Below, piece after piece: positions 1-12,020 of a stretch of DNA of 64,000 nucleotides. Position 1 is the first letter of the stretch. Every line of letters starts with the position of its first letter. This stretch comes from Lasiosphaeria ovina (Eukaryota > Ascomycota > Sordariomycetes > Sordariales > Lasiosphaeriaceae): the NCBI GenBank assembly GCA_033439765.1, contig JAULSN010000004.1, positions 5,838,001 through 5,902,000 on the forward strand, given 5' to 3'. The position numbers were made by a program, and so were the translations under genes. The notes beneath the pieces were generated by a model. It had not been told where the DNA came from. It saw only the letters and a list, made by a program, of their open reading frames with translations, and ran no database searches.

Positions 1-432
1 GTCAAACACTGCCGCCCGCTCCTGGATGTCGTTGGCTGTGGTCGTGACCGACAGGTTGCCCTGCGGGAAAGTGGCCAGGTCGAAGCGCGTCACGATGCCC
101 AGGTTGTTAGCCCTACGTTCGCCCCTGAGCGCGCGGTAGAGGTCGGGCTGATACGTCGCGTTGGCGTTGGTCAAGCAGCCGCTGGCTAGGACGAGCTGGG
201 GATGTCAGTCTGGGTTGATACTGCATCGCAGCGACAGAGCATGGTGCAGGTTAGGCTTGGCAGCTACCTCAAAATTGACGATACTATCGCACGCCTACCC
301 CACGCGTGGAGAAAAGTGCGAGATGCCTCCTCCGAGCGTGAGCCCGCCCACTCCCACCAGCCCGTTGCGCCCTCCGGCCACAGCCACGCCGAACGGCTCC
401 AAGTACTGCACACCTGACGCCGCCTGAATCAT
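1..432 (-). pseudogene. FAD-linked oxidoreductase (BBE-type) fragment
   Basis: The minus strand reads as the middle of a berberine-bridge-like FAD-dependent oxidase. A glycine-rich FAD-binding stretch (GVGGLTLGGGISHFSPR) is followed by ACDSIVNFE, a spliceable intron at 196-267 (GTAGCT...CCCCAG), then [20 protein letters not shown] and [17 protein letters not shown]. The reading frame runs off the window at base 1, so the C-terminal half is not visible. An in-frame TAG at 295-297 stands where the family normally has Trp, and the N-terminal FAD-binding part is missing beyond about 432. Truncation plus a nonsense codon argue for a remnant. The Trp-to-stop change equals C-to-T at a CpA on the plus strand. 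The family assignment is solid; the 5' limit is not. Confidence 0.75.
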
Positions 433-1045
433 CCATTCTCAACAACAGCTATCAATTCTACTATCGCCTTCTATAGTACCTGAGAGTTGTCTTTCGTTAT
501 GTGGCCGCTATTTTCTAAGTCGGTAGGTCCATATAGGGAGTCTCAATTTCGCTCGAGGTATTTTCCGATTAACTCGTGTAAACTAGTTCGTTGTAGGTGC
601 TTCTCTCCGTTGGAATTATCTTGGTAAATAATATCTACCCGAAAATCTCCATAATTAAGACCTGGAAATAATTTGAATGCGATAAGAGTTCTCGACATGA
701 TTTTGTAAGTATGAGATTGAAGAAATAGTGGATGTTTGGTTGTTCCCCTAATTAGCTGTCAGCCAGCAGTCATTAACCAATGGCATCTATCTCGCTTCTT
801 CGCGGATGTTATTATCGGATAGGCTGCTGCCAGCTTTGCTGAAAAGGGGTAGTTGTCGATGAATCCCCTTTGTTTACTTACACTTGGCACGAAACGAGAA
901 ACGACCCCTGATTCCTTCACACCTCACAAAAACGCCAGCTTAAAAAAAATCACGTCCGTGACGCCTAAATTCACTAACCCTCCATGCCCCCAGACAGCCC
1001 GCTAATTACAACAACAAAAGCGCCAGGGGAATTCACGCTTCGCCC
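433..1045. other. AT-rich gap without a gene
   Basis: No credible coding frame is present. Base composition drops sharply to AT-rich with many TpA steps compared with the flanking GC-rich genes, as expected for a decayed (possibly RIP-mutated) stretch or for 3' flanking DNA. The 3' UTR of the neighbouring ABC-F gene presumably lies at the right end. Confidence 0.5.
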
Positions 1046-3714
1046 TCAACCCATGAGTTTCCTAACCCGCTTCTCCATGCTCGTCTCAAACTCCTGCACG
1101 CCGCCTGGCAGCAGCACCAGCTTGCCCGCATGGAGTTTATACACGAGCCTGCGGCGCGCAGCATCCGCTCCCGCGCCCTCGCCATCATCACTCCCATCAC
1201 TCTCACTCCCACTCCCTTCCTCCTCATCGACATCCCCCTCGACGACCCCCCGGACAAACCACCTGTCATGCGACACGAGCACGACCGCACCCGGCCAACC
1301 TCTCAGCGCACCGCGCAGCGCTGCTACGGTCTCGTAGTCGAGGTGCGTGGTGACCTCGTCGAGGACGAGCAGGTGCGGGCGGCGCCACAGCAGGCGGGCC
1401 AGCTCGCAGCGCACGAGCTGGCCGCCCGACAGCTTGCGCAGCGGCACGTCGGAGGCCACGCGGCCGGCGAGCCCCAGCGACGCCAGCAGCCCGCGCACTT
1501 CGCCCTCGTCGAGCGCCGCTGCTTCATCTCCAGATGATGATGATGACGACGAGGTCTCGCGGAGGAGCAGCGACAGGGCCGTGAGCGCTGGCTCGGCGCG
1601 GCCGAGGCTTTGGAGAAGTGACACGGCGTGCTGCGAGTAGTAGCCGAGGCGTAGGCGCGGGTGGCGCGTCAGGCCCTGGCGCGTGCTGGTGCTGCCTGAA
1701 TCGCCGACCAGCAGGCGCACGAGCGTCGACTTGCCGGCGCCGTTGAGGCCGAGGATGGCGATGCGGTCGCCGAGCGCGGCCGACAGCGTGACGGCGTGCA
1801 GCGTGTCGGCCTTCTGGCCGGGGTAGCGGAAGCTGACGCCCTCCAGGCTGAGCAGTGGGCCGGGGAAGCGCAGCTCGGTCGGCGGCGGCAGGGCGACGGC
1901 GGCGGCGCGGCGGGAGTCGTCGGCGGGCACGTCGAGGGCGTCGCGCTTGCTGAGGTGGAAGCCGGCCAAGTCGCGGTTGAGCTTGAAGCGGGTGCCTTTC
2001 GCCGACGTCTGCACGCCCCAGCGCTCGTCGAGCTTCTTCTGGCGCGACTTGGCCTGGCGCACTTTCGCCGTGTCGTCGGCGCGGCGCCCGGCGGCCATGT
2101 TCTGCCGGATGGTCTCCTGCATGTGCGCCTTCTGCTTGTCCTGCGCGGCGGATACCTTGGCCAGGTGCGTGCGCCGCTCGGCCTGGGTCGCCTCGTACAG
2201 CGCCAGGTCGCCGTGGAAGTAGCTGAGGGCCTTGTCTTTGAGGATGAGCAGGTCGGTGCACAGCGAGATGAAGTCGCGGTCGTGCGACACGAGGATCAGC
2301 GTGGGCGCGGAGCCGCCGTCGGGGTCGGGGTCGTCGCCGTCGCCCGATAGCGAGGTCAGGTGGCGCTGCAGCCACAGGATGCCCAGCAGGTCGAGGAAGT
2401 TGGTGGGCTCGTCGAGGATGAGGATGTCGGTCTCTTGCAGCAGGGCGGCGGCCAGCGCGCTCCGCATGGCCCAGCCGCCCGACAGGCTCGCCGCGGGCCG
2501 CGCCATGTAGGCGTCACTGAAGCCGAGGCCGGCCAGCATCTTCTTGGCCCGCGCCTCGAGGTCCGACATGCGCGCCGGCTCAACCTGCAGCTGCAGGTCG
2601 GTGAGCTCGTCGGCCGCCTCTTGTGTCTCGGCTTGGAGTGTGTCTGCCGAGATGTCTCCATCGGCCTGCTGGTTTCTAGCGGTATGTTAGACTAGTTGGC
2701 TCGATGTGTGGTGACATCTGTGCAGCAAGAACACTTCCCCGAAGGGGAGCCAAAAAGGGATGAAAAGGGGGCCTCACAAAGCAGCCGACTGAGCAACAGC
2801 CTTTTCATGCTCGACGAGGGCCTTGCGCGCCTGCAAGCCGCGTGCGCCGCTCCTCAGACGGGCGTCCTTGTCGAGGACAAACAGACGTTTCAGCATGCGT
2901 GTGTGGCGGAGCTGGCGCAGGGCGCGCAGGGCGCCGTACGGCTCGTCGCTGTCGATGCCGGCGGACAAGACTGTAACCAACAGTGTTAGTAACAGTGTTA
3001 GTGAAGATGCCCCCCCTGCCCCTATTCGCGGTCCCGGATACATGATGGATAGATAGACAGAACAAAACGAACCGGCAATCTCCTGCTCGAGCTCGCTCCT
3101 GGCCGTGGCCCTGTCGATGACGCTCTCGAGCACCGTGGGCCCGGCCACGGCAGCAGCGGCTGTTCCGGTTCCGGCGTCGTCGTCCGAGTTGGCGGCGTCG
3201 TCGGCGTCGGTCTGCTGCAGGATGGCGACGCGCGTCTTCTCGTGGATGCCCGGGATGAGCTTCTCGGCGATGGCTCTCAGAAGGGCTGCAAGGAAGGGGG
3301 GTTGGGTCAACAAGCAAGACTAGAACCGAGAGGATGGTAGAAACTAACTCGACTTGCCCGAGCCGTTGCGGCCGACGAGGGCGTAGCGGCTGCCGGGCCT
3401 GAGGCGCAGCTTGGCGTTGCTGAGGATCTCGGTGCCCACGGCGCCCTTGCTGGCCTTGGCTTTGGCCTTGGCTGACTTGGTGCTTGCGGTTGTGCTGGTG
3501 CTGGCGCCCTCGCTCGGCGGGGCTGGTGCCGCCGACGTCACGGTGATGTTGAGGCCCTCAATGTCGAGCTGCGACCGTGTAAGTCAGGTAGCTTACCCAG
3601 ACAAGGCAACACAAGAAAACGCACCTCGCGATAGTTGGGCGACTCAATGTGGAAGCGCGTCTGCTTGCACGACACGAGGATGGTCGACACCGACTCGGCC
3701 GACATGGACGTCAT
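1046..3714 (-). CDS. ABC-F family ATPase (two ABC domains, no membrane domain)
   Basis: This is a soluble twin-ATPase protein of the ABC-F type, whose known members act on ribosomes or translation factors. I read five exons. The first starts at ATG 3714 and runs to 3625. The second carries a Lys/Ala/Ser/Thr-rich insert and the first Walker A (GRNGSGKST), which is split by an intron. The long last exon runs to the stop at 1046. NBD1 has signature LSGGW and Walker B ILILDEPTNFLD. NBD2 has Walker A LGLNGAGKST, signature LSGGQLVR and Walker B LLVLDEVTTHLD. Between them lies a charged, Lys/Arg-rich linker as in ABC-F proteins. The total is roughly 790 residues with no transmembrane segment. The first signature (W for Q) and the second Walker B/D-loop (DEVTTHLD for DEPTNHLD) deviate from consensus. 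I cannot assign it to a specific yeast orthologue. Confidence 0.88.
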
Positions 3715-3759
3715 TGTGCTGCTTCTGCTTCTTCAATTGCAAGACGTACTGTACAGGCC

Positions 3760-3794
3760 GATGCGATGCGACGCGATGCGATGCGATGCGACGC
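3760..3794. repeat. Pentanucleotide tandem repeat
   Basis: Seven copies of GATGC/GACGC lie in tandem directly upstream of the ABC-F start codon, in what should be its 5' leader or core promoter. Two of the seven units carry the C variant. Confidence 0.9.
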
Positions 3795-4672
3795 TTGTGC
3801 GACTTGTAAGTCGCTGGCTGTTCCGGGAAGGGCAAACAAGGAAGAAAGACTTGGTAAAAAGGAAGACGGTAATACTCTAGCTCCCCAATTGAGACCAAAC
3901 TGCTCAAGAAGAAGAGGGAATTAATTAGTTGACAGACTGGCTGCTGAATGGTAGCTGGTGTTGCCATTTTATCCCATCTTTGCCTCTCCACCAGGTTGGC
4001 CCTTCTGGTAACCGTTACGCGGGTTGCGAATTGCGATGCATGGCACCATCAATCCCGCCGCCGCTTCCCGAATTGGGGGTCGATGCACTTGAGCCTTGGG
4101 GTAATGCAAGTCTGTCTGAGGCGTGAGTCACGCCGGCCCGCCGCCCGACACCTACAGAGCAAAAGAACCTGCATCGAAGGCGCATCGAAGCCACAGAACC
4201 GTCTTTTGGTCTTGCTCACCGGGCAAAGCCAAGGGCACTGCCGCGCGAATCTGGTCCAAGCGAACTAATGGAAGCATACCGGCCAGCTGTGCCTCGAAAC
4301 TTAAAAGTCAAACCCGGGTACAGCACGCGCCCTTCCATCCGCTCGAGTTAATTGGTAATTAATTGTGGATGTCACTTTTGTAGTGCCATTCGACAAGGTA
4401 CCGAGAACGGAACACCTGGACCTAGAATTATTCGAAGCGCCTCGCTTCCTAAGCTGCCCTATCCCCTTCCTTTCCGATTCTGGTTTCCCAACGAGACGCC
4501 AACGGGTAGAAAAGTATGATTATATACGGTGATGTGCAAAGAAACCCTTATTCTGTAAAAGACGTATTTTGTACGAGACGGCGGACAACCATCCGCCCGC
4601 CTATCCCATGTCTATCCCCAGTTACGCCCACCAAACACCCAAAAAGGAGTGGCGACCAAGCCAGGACAGCCG
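3795..4672. other. Intergenic region between ABC-F promoter and transporter 3' end
   Basis: No convincing gene. It holds the promoter of the ABC-F gene (to its left, transcribed leftward) and the 3' flank of the MFS gene. Short open frames here are stop-poor by GC content only and show no family resemblance. Confidence 0.5.
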
Positions 4673-6671
4673 CTAGTAGCCCTGCGCGTAGTACGGCCGC
4701 CCGGGTCCCGCGCCAGGGCCGGGGCTCCTCCGCGGATACTCGTCTTGGTGGTGCGCCGGTGGCGGCGGCGTCGTGGTCTGGTAGTAGTCTTCTTGGCCGT
4801 AGTGCTGCTGCGCCGGTGGCGGGGCCGGCGACGTCGGGCTGCTCTTCTCGGCGCGGACGTGGCCCATCTCGGACGCAAACGTCGTCGTCGCCACCCAAGC
4901 GGCCGACGTGCGCGGGCTCGTCTGCTCCATCATCTTGTCAATCTGCTCCAGTGTGAGACCCTTCATCTCGGGCACCAAAAAGTAGGCAAACGCCAGCGAC
5001 AGCATGCACAGCGAGCCCCAGATGAAGAAGACGCGCGGGCCCAGGTCCGCCGACCCCGGCGAGTTGCCCACCATGTACGGCGTGATGACGGCGATGATGC
5101 AGTTCCAGAACCAGTTGGACGCCGTCGAGAGGCCCACCCCGCGCGACCGGATCGGCAGCGGGAACGCCTCGCCCACAATGACCCACGCCACCGGGCCCCA
5201 CGTGGTCGCGAAGAAGAAGATGTTGATGCAGATGAAGGCAATCATGGACTTGACCGCGCCCGCGTTGTTCGCCTCGACCCGCCCCGCCGTCACCCCCACA
5301 ATCGCCACAATAAACTGGGCGCTTATCATACCAATTGCGCCTCCGATCAGTAGCGGCCGCCGCCCAAATTTCTCAATCGTCCAGAACGACAGCGGCGTCG
5401 ACACCACGTTGACGAGCGTCGTTACCAGCGAGATGAAGAAGGGGTTCGAGATGGTGCCCAGCTGCTGGAAGAATGTTGTCCCGAAGTAGAAGATGAAGTT
5501 GATACCTATTGTTATGGATTGTTAGCCCGTGAGCCGGCAACAGAGATGGGAAACTGACCTGTAAACTGCTGCATCATCTGCAGGCCCGTCCCGAGAATGG
5601 TGCGCCGGAGGTTGCCGTTGCCCTTGGACAGGCCGCCTTGGAAGCAGGCCATCCACGACCCGATGTAGCTCGTCTGCGGAATCACTTGCATCTCGTACTC
5701 GTGGTTGGCTACAATCTCAGCAAGTTCGTCCTTGATGAACTCGGACTCGACGGGCTGCCCGCGCACCCGCGCGAGGTCTTCGGCGGCACACTCGAGCATG
5801 CCCTTCTGGACGTGGTAACGGGGAGATTCGGCTGCGGACAAGACGGTCAGTTAGGGACTGTAAAAGCCGCTCTAGTCTCGTGCCGTCCACTTACGTAGTA
5901 GATACAGGCCAATGCCCAAGATGACTGCCCACAGGAACTGCACGCCGATGGGAATGCGGTACGAGCCCGTGTCGTTGCGGTTCGCGGTGGCGTAGACGAC
6001 GCAGTTGGCAAACAGGATGCCGAGCGTGATGCAGAACTGGTAGCCCGACACCAAGGCACCACGAAACCTCCTGGGCGCCACCTCGGACATGTACAGGATG
6101 ATGATGGCCGAGATGAAGCCCACGCCACCGCCGGCTACGAGTCGACCGATGACAAAGAGGACCTCCTGGTTGGTGGACGCGATCTCGAGGATGCATCCCA
6201 CGCAGAATATGACGCATCCCGTGATAATGGTGGGCCGCCGGCCATAGAAGTCGGCAATGTCACCGGCAATGAGAGCGCCAAAGAAGGTACCGCAAGAGAG
6301 GATAGATGTCATGAGCGACTTGGTCGCCGAGGGCAGGGCAAAGGCCGCCGCCGAGACCCCGATTGGCGTACCCGTGTCGTAGTCATACTGCAGGCCGGTG
6401 TAGAGGCTGATGAAGTAGGGCATGCCCAACGTGCCAGACATCCAGCCCGTGTCGTAACCAAAGACTGGGCGTCGAGGAACGACCCGTCAGCAAACATTCG
6501 CGAGCAGAGCAAGCACGGCAAGACGAGCAGGAGCGGCAGCTAGATATTCGACTTACATATTCCACCAAAGGCCGCAAAGCCGCAGAGCAGGTAGGCCTTG
6601 AAGGTGACAGGGGCCTCGATCCTCGACAGATCGGCCGTACCCGAGATGGGGTAGATGGCGACGCCGACCAT
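4673..6671 (-). CDS. MFS hexose transporter / glucose-sensor-like protein
   Basis: A sugar-porter family (12-TM MFS) plasma-membrane protein. Four exons can be read. Exon 1 from ATG 6671 ends in FAAFGGI and splices to FFGYDTGWMSGTLGMPYF. The next holds DFYGRRP and GRLVAGGGVGFISA. Splicing to the third exon restores the PESPRY motif at the TM6 end. The last contains IEKFGRRPLL, WGPVAWVIVGEAFPLPIRSR and PEMKGLTLEQID. The C-terminal cytosolic tail of about 60 residues is Pro/Tyr/Gln-rich and ends at 4673. The fungal relatives that come to mind are high-affinity glucose carriers and RCO-3-like sensors, and the sequence alone does not separate these. The frame is open upstream of ATG 6671 and a splice acceptor lies close by, so a further 5' exon is possible. 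Confidence 0.88.
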
Positions 6672-9600
6672 CTTGTCCGGCTGGTATGCGAAGCTATCGG
6701 GATTCCAGGCTCAAGGTTGGAGCTGACCAAGAACGCACCAGGGACAGGTGCGAGCAGGCGAACCGAGATATATCGCGCGCCACTTAAAGGGCAGGAAGCG
6801 GGAGGCGGGATGCGGAGCGGGATGCGGAGCGAGTTATCTAGCAAAGCCGGAGGCGACCGACCTCAAAGGGGTGAAAGAGCGTCTTCTTCGTAATCTAGGA
6901 GACCAGTATTGGCATGGTCATTCAGCAGTTGCCGGATGAGAAGCCGTTTGGGAGCGGCATGCAGCAAAGAAACCAGTAGCAACGGCCCAACCAGGACAAT
7001 GGACGACAGGCAGAGGTCGGAGCTGGGGCCGCCCATATAACCATCTTATTCCTCAAAGGAGCACCGTGTGGCAGCTGTGGCTGTCTGACCCCTGGTGCGG
7101 TGCTCTGGGGGAGGGAGAAAAGACTAATTTTCATTAGGGGAGCCAAGTGTTTCCCTGGCCCGTAGCTGGTCAGCTCGCCCACTAGCCCACTCCTTCATCC
7201 CGACCTGCAGCCACCAGCTGGCCCCAGCCCTTTCGGCAATGTTGTGCACAGTTCGTGTGTCTGCGGTCGGCGCGGGTTCTTGGGCTGCTGATTTCCACTG
7301 CAGCGAGGGCTGCGGGCAAACGACCACAGCACGGCGGCCAGGGCTGGATTGAGCGAGGGTGATTGGGCGCACGAGAAGGTGGTACGACCCGGTTTGTGCC
7401 ATGGTGCCAAGAAAAGACTAGACTCTGCTTTGAGGACAACCATCAAGCCTGGGCAAAGCGGACCTGGGCAGAGACAAAGAAACAGCGTGCGGAGAGTCGA
7501 GCGAGACGGCAGCGTCCTTGTCCACGCACATGTATTCGTATGGAAAAAGTGTACCGAGGGACCTGCGAGTCTAGGGATATCCAAAGCTTGAACTCAACAT
7601 GGCTGGCCACGTAACTCGTTCCGAATCACCGCGTGGTCGACCAGACAAGACGGCGACGAGCGAGTTCCGCAGGCTAGCTAGACGTGGAGCGACGATTCTC
7701 AGTTTGTGCCATCTGTGCGACTTGGCGAGCTAGAAAGTTAGAACAGGCAAGGCAGCGAATGCAGCGTCGGGGCACTGGTCAGCGGGCATGATGTGCGCCT
7801 CTCTGTGGCTTTTTAACGTTGTTGGGATTGGACAAGCCGGCAGGACTATCGCAGACGCGCTTCCAATTGTTGCAATCTTAGGCAGACGCAATCCGAAAGA
7901 AGATGCCCAGCCCCCATCCGGCGTGTGCCCAGTCAGCCACTTATCGGCGAATAGTCTGCCACTCCTTAATCAGATACTAGATCTTTCTCGATGGTGGTCT
8001 TGGACGTGCGTTTGCGACGGCAGGATGTTCTAGATCTCGAGCAGCGGTGGATGTCGGAGATGACATTAGCACTCGCTTAAGCAGCCTCTTCTGTCAATTT
8101 CGAGCGACACCTGTATCCTGGACGCACAGACACAGCGGCTCAGGGGTGCTGAAGAGAAGAACAGGTGGTCTCCGCATTGAATGGCACCCCATCAATCACA
8201 ATTGCAACACCGGGCTACAGAGAAGGCCAAGGAATCCTTGGGCCCCCGCAGTGCGTCGATGGTGCGTCTGCGGTCTGGAACTCCCGTCTGGATTCCTGGA
8301 ACTCGTCCACTGCAAGGCAGCGTGGGGTAAATGCCTCGCCCGCTGCTGTGCCGCCGGCGCATTTGCTGATTGATGGATGGGTCCCAGAGCCAAGACTTGC
8401 ACTGGCGAGGCGAGTGTGGTGCGGTGTGCAAGTCGATGGAGCCCCAATTGAACAAACGAACTTGAAATGAACGATGTGTGGGATCGCCTTAAGGTTTTCT
8501 TGGCGCCGGCAACAGGGTGCCATTTTCCCCAGGGGAAGTGTGTGGATCAGTGGATGGCAAGACACTGCCGTCGTCGCTTCCAGTTCAGGTAGCGTTCCAA
8601 CCCGCGAACTCAATCCGGCCCGGCGGTTTGCATCTCTGGCCCACTGTTTCTGTCTGAGCCACGTGTGAGAACTGAGAACTACGTAAATGAAAGAGGTGAG
8701 TGAGACGCATGTACAGTAATCCAAGGCATCCACGAAAAAAAATCAATTTTTCACACAATTTGGCCGACAGATGCAGGATTACGAGAGTCCCGCACCTCAA
8801 TGGCCGAAAATGGAGAGAGCGGGAAACCCAGGCCACCACTACCCAAATCCAAATGGAGGTCAGCAAGGTGTCGATTACCTCGAATTCTCCAACCGAGCCC
8901 AGACAAACTGCGTTCCAAATCGCCCGCCCGTTGGTGCCTTTTACGTGTATAGGAGAGCGCAAACATGCAGTCTGATCCTTTCGCCGCAGCTGCGCACGAC
9001 AGCGATGCACGGCTTGATACGTTGTATCCGCTGATTGCTGTCGGCAGCCAGGCGTCTAGTTGCGGCGCAGCCCCATCCAAAACCCGTCCACACAATGCCA
9101 CCTTTGCACGTTGATGGAGCGCCACGGCCCGGGGCTGAACAGCACAGCACAGCACAGCACAGCCCTCGTCCTCGTCGGGGGCGGCCAATAAGCCCCGAGC
9201 GGCAGCTCCATCTCCTCCTGGGCCGCAACTGAGCACTGGGCAGCCGTGGCAGGCGCTGCTTCTTGTGGTTGCACGCATGAACTTGTGCTGGTCTGCAGCT
9301 TTGCACGGAGAATTGACACAAATAGACCCCACGCTTTCACTAACATGACGTTGCTGCTTCTCCAGAGTCTCTTCTTTCCCGTGCCTTTGTCTGCCAAACA
9401 ATTGCGGCATGAGCACGCCATTCATTCGATATTGTTCCACGGAAAGAGCTGTCAATCGCCGACTCATCATCCGCTGAAAGACATTTATTACAACCCCTTC
9501 CATGGAGTGAGGACAGATTCTCTTTTCATAACCATTCAAGTGCCCCAGACTCGAAGTCTTGGGTCAAGGCATCGAAGAGATGATGAAAGCAGGCGAGTTA

Positions 9601-11342
9601 CGCTCGTGCTTTTGTGGCGGAAATCAACGAAATCTCGCTCAGCTGAAACAATAGCGTAGAAGCTTATATAATAGTCAAGTAGTCCTGGTTTGGTTATCCT
9701 CGCTTGCCATTTTCCTTCCAAAGTAACGACGCACAGTCTAAAGGTTCAAAGACGTCGATAAGATTTCCAAACCGCTATTAATTAGGTAGAGGAAAATCAT
9801 GGCGGAGGTGACTTTACACTGAACCCGACACGATATGATCTCCTCGTCTCCGTTTCTTTCTTTTTTTCAGTGGCAAGTAAGGCATACTGTAAATAAGCAG
9901 CCGCGTGTGTCCTCGTCGCCGAGCACTCTGACATCCAAAGATGCTACATCTATTCAAATCTCCTTCTCTAGAACCAGAGTGAATCTCCCCCCCCCCCCAA
10001 ACTTGCAAGTTTCGGATCTGAAAAGCCGACTCGATCAGTGTCCAGCTCGCCTCGCAACCAGGCATACTCAGTCTCGTCATGGTCATGAAAGCCCCCGTCG
10101 CATAAACCTGTATCACTTCACATGCAACCCACACACCCCTCTCCCGCTTCAACCGGGCTGTCCGGAGCAGCAGGCGACGCGACGCAGGTCCAATCTGACT
10201 GTGCCTTCTTTTTTTTCCTTTTTCCCTTTGTAATATTTGAGTCTGCAATTCGGCTGTGACACCGAGATGTCGTTGTGTGGAACTTGTCTCACGCATTGTC
10301 ATGGATGGTGATCATCATCATGGTGCCTCCGAGGGAACTCACGTCAGACACCGACACACCCTCACAGGCAGGCAGGCAGTCACACAAACACACAAACATA
10401 TGCATATGCACATAATTAGATATCCGCCTCACCTGATTACTCTACCCGCCCATCCACACCAGTTAGATACGAAGGTGGGAGTTTTTGTCTGGATTTGGAA
10501 AAGAATAAGAATAAGAAACGAGTCGCCCGCTGCTTGTTGGCAGGTTAATCATTGTGGCTTGTTTTGACTCTCAGTGGCAACGCGGTGGCCAGACCAGTAA
10601 TTACGCAATGAGGATTGATTGCTTGTCTGCCTGCTTTATTGTGCTTCGCAGTGGCGACTGATTATATACAGACAGGCCAGAGAGGGCGGAACTGAGAACC
10701 AGGCCCGATCGCAATGTATGCATGTACAACGAGAGAAATTATGCATCCCACATCCTAAAGAAAGGAATAGGGAACTTTGTGCCATACAGTTTTCTTGTTA
10801 TTTATTCCCACAGCCGATTATTCAGCATGGTGGCTCCCAGTCGACCCTTCAATATCCCACCTTTCGCCATGAAATGTCCTCGACGGGCTACAAAGCGTGG
10901 TTTTCCCCCTCATATTAGTCTGACATGGTTGAACAAACATTGCCGTGATATTCCTCGCTTTCGAAGGATGGATTCTTCCCCATGCTCTGTTCATTACGAA
11001 AACAGAGAACATTGACTCTCCGAGTGCCTTGGCATGGTGATCTGTTGCACGTGATCTGGATTGACTGAGCATTGAATTGTCTGGTTAGATAGGTCTAAAA
11101 TACAGGTAAAATAGCCTCTTCTTATAGCTAACAAGATCACTGAATATCTCCACGGAAGTCCGTATTCAGGGCGGGCAAAAGAAGGCCGTAGAATCGAAAG
11201 GCATCTCCGGTGCAAGGGAAGCAGTCGGAATGAGGGTATTCCGAACGCAAGGGAGGGTGTAAAAGAAGGAAAAGCAGGCATTTGCATAAGCGGGGGAAAA
11301 ATGGTCAATTTTGCAAGCAAGGGCCATTTCTTGGCGACATGA
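6672..11342. other. 4.7-kb gene-free stretch
   Basis: No recognisable protein, spliceable gene or RNA gene was found on either strand. Open frames of up to about 260 codons exist but have no family signature and biased, shadow-like composition. The stretch includes a C12 run (9987-9998), an ACAGC pentamer repeat (9139-9163) and purine/pyrimidine-rich blocks. It lies upstream of the leftward MFS gene and could hold a long promoter/5' leader or a non-coding transcript; nothing in the sequence proves either. Confidence 0.5.
9139..9163. repeat. ACAGC tandem repeat
   Basis: Five perfect copies of the pentamer ACAGC, in a non-coding stretch. Confidence 0.9.
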
Positions 11343-11760
11343 TCAGGGGCCGCAGCCCGGTTTTGTTTGCGGGTTCGGTTGGGTCCTCAGCTCGACGAGC
11401 GGGTTTGGCCGGGACTCTCGGTCCTGCACGACCTCGCTGAAGTAGTCGGCCAGGTCCCTTCCGTCCCACTCGGACTGGAACGCGGCGACCTGGGCCTTGT
11501 ACGTGCCTCTAGGTAGGTGTTCCGGGGCCTCTCGGCGAGCCAGTTGTTGAAGGGGATCGTGGCCTCGTCGTCGCGCATGGTCTGAACCCACTCCCACAGC
11601 GTGTTTGTGGCGAACCAAAACTGGCTGGCCGATTAGGTCATAGGGCGGATCGAGGCGCGCCCGGGCGTTCTGCTTGCTGGTGACTAGGCAGGGCCGCACC
11701 GTGTGCGCTTCATGGTCGATGGCGATTCCTAGGCCGCTAAAGTACTCGCTGATGAGGAGA
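11343..11760 (-). pseudogene. Frameshifted remnant of an unidentified protein
   Basis: On the minus strand three blocks with protein-like composition follow one another in three different frames: LISEYFSGLGIAIDHEAHTV, then QFWFATNTLWEWVQTMRDDE with PFNNWLAERPRN, then KAQVAAFQSEWDGRDLADYF, ending at the stop near 11343. No GT-AG introns join them, so at least two indels must separate the frames. I do not recognise the family. It is 3' of the monocarboxylate-type carrier and on the same strand, but 260 nt beyond that gene's stop codon, so it is not part of it. Confidence 0.45.
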
Positions 11761-12020
11761 TTTTAGGTTGTTTTCTCGAGTGGCGGCCTGCCTCGGGCTG
11801 ATTAGTACGGCGAGGAAGGTGTGGACGATTCTTTCCTTTACTTTACATTCACGAACATGTGACGGATGAATCTTTGCGAACCTCTCCAGGGAATCAGGTG
11901 GCTGCCTGGAATTGGGTGCCTCGCGGTATCTTAAAGCGAAGGTGTGGGTACCTAATTTCACCTAGGGCTGGTAGAAGAAGGCTTGTTTATTTAACAACAC
12001 GACGCGTCTCAATGCTTCCG

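Noticed and set aside
8751..9539. 262-codon minus-strand ORF
   Set aside because: No domain or signal, composition is that of a frame kept open by chance, it includes translated tandem repeat (ACAGC), and overlapping frames of similar length occur on the other strand.
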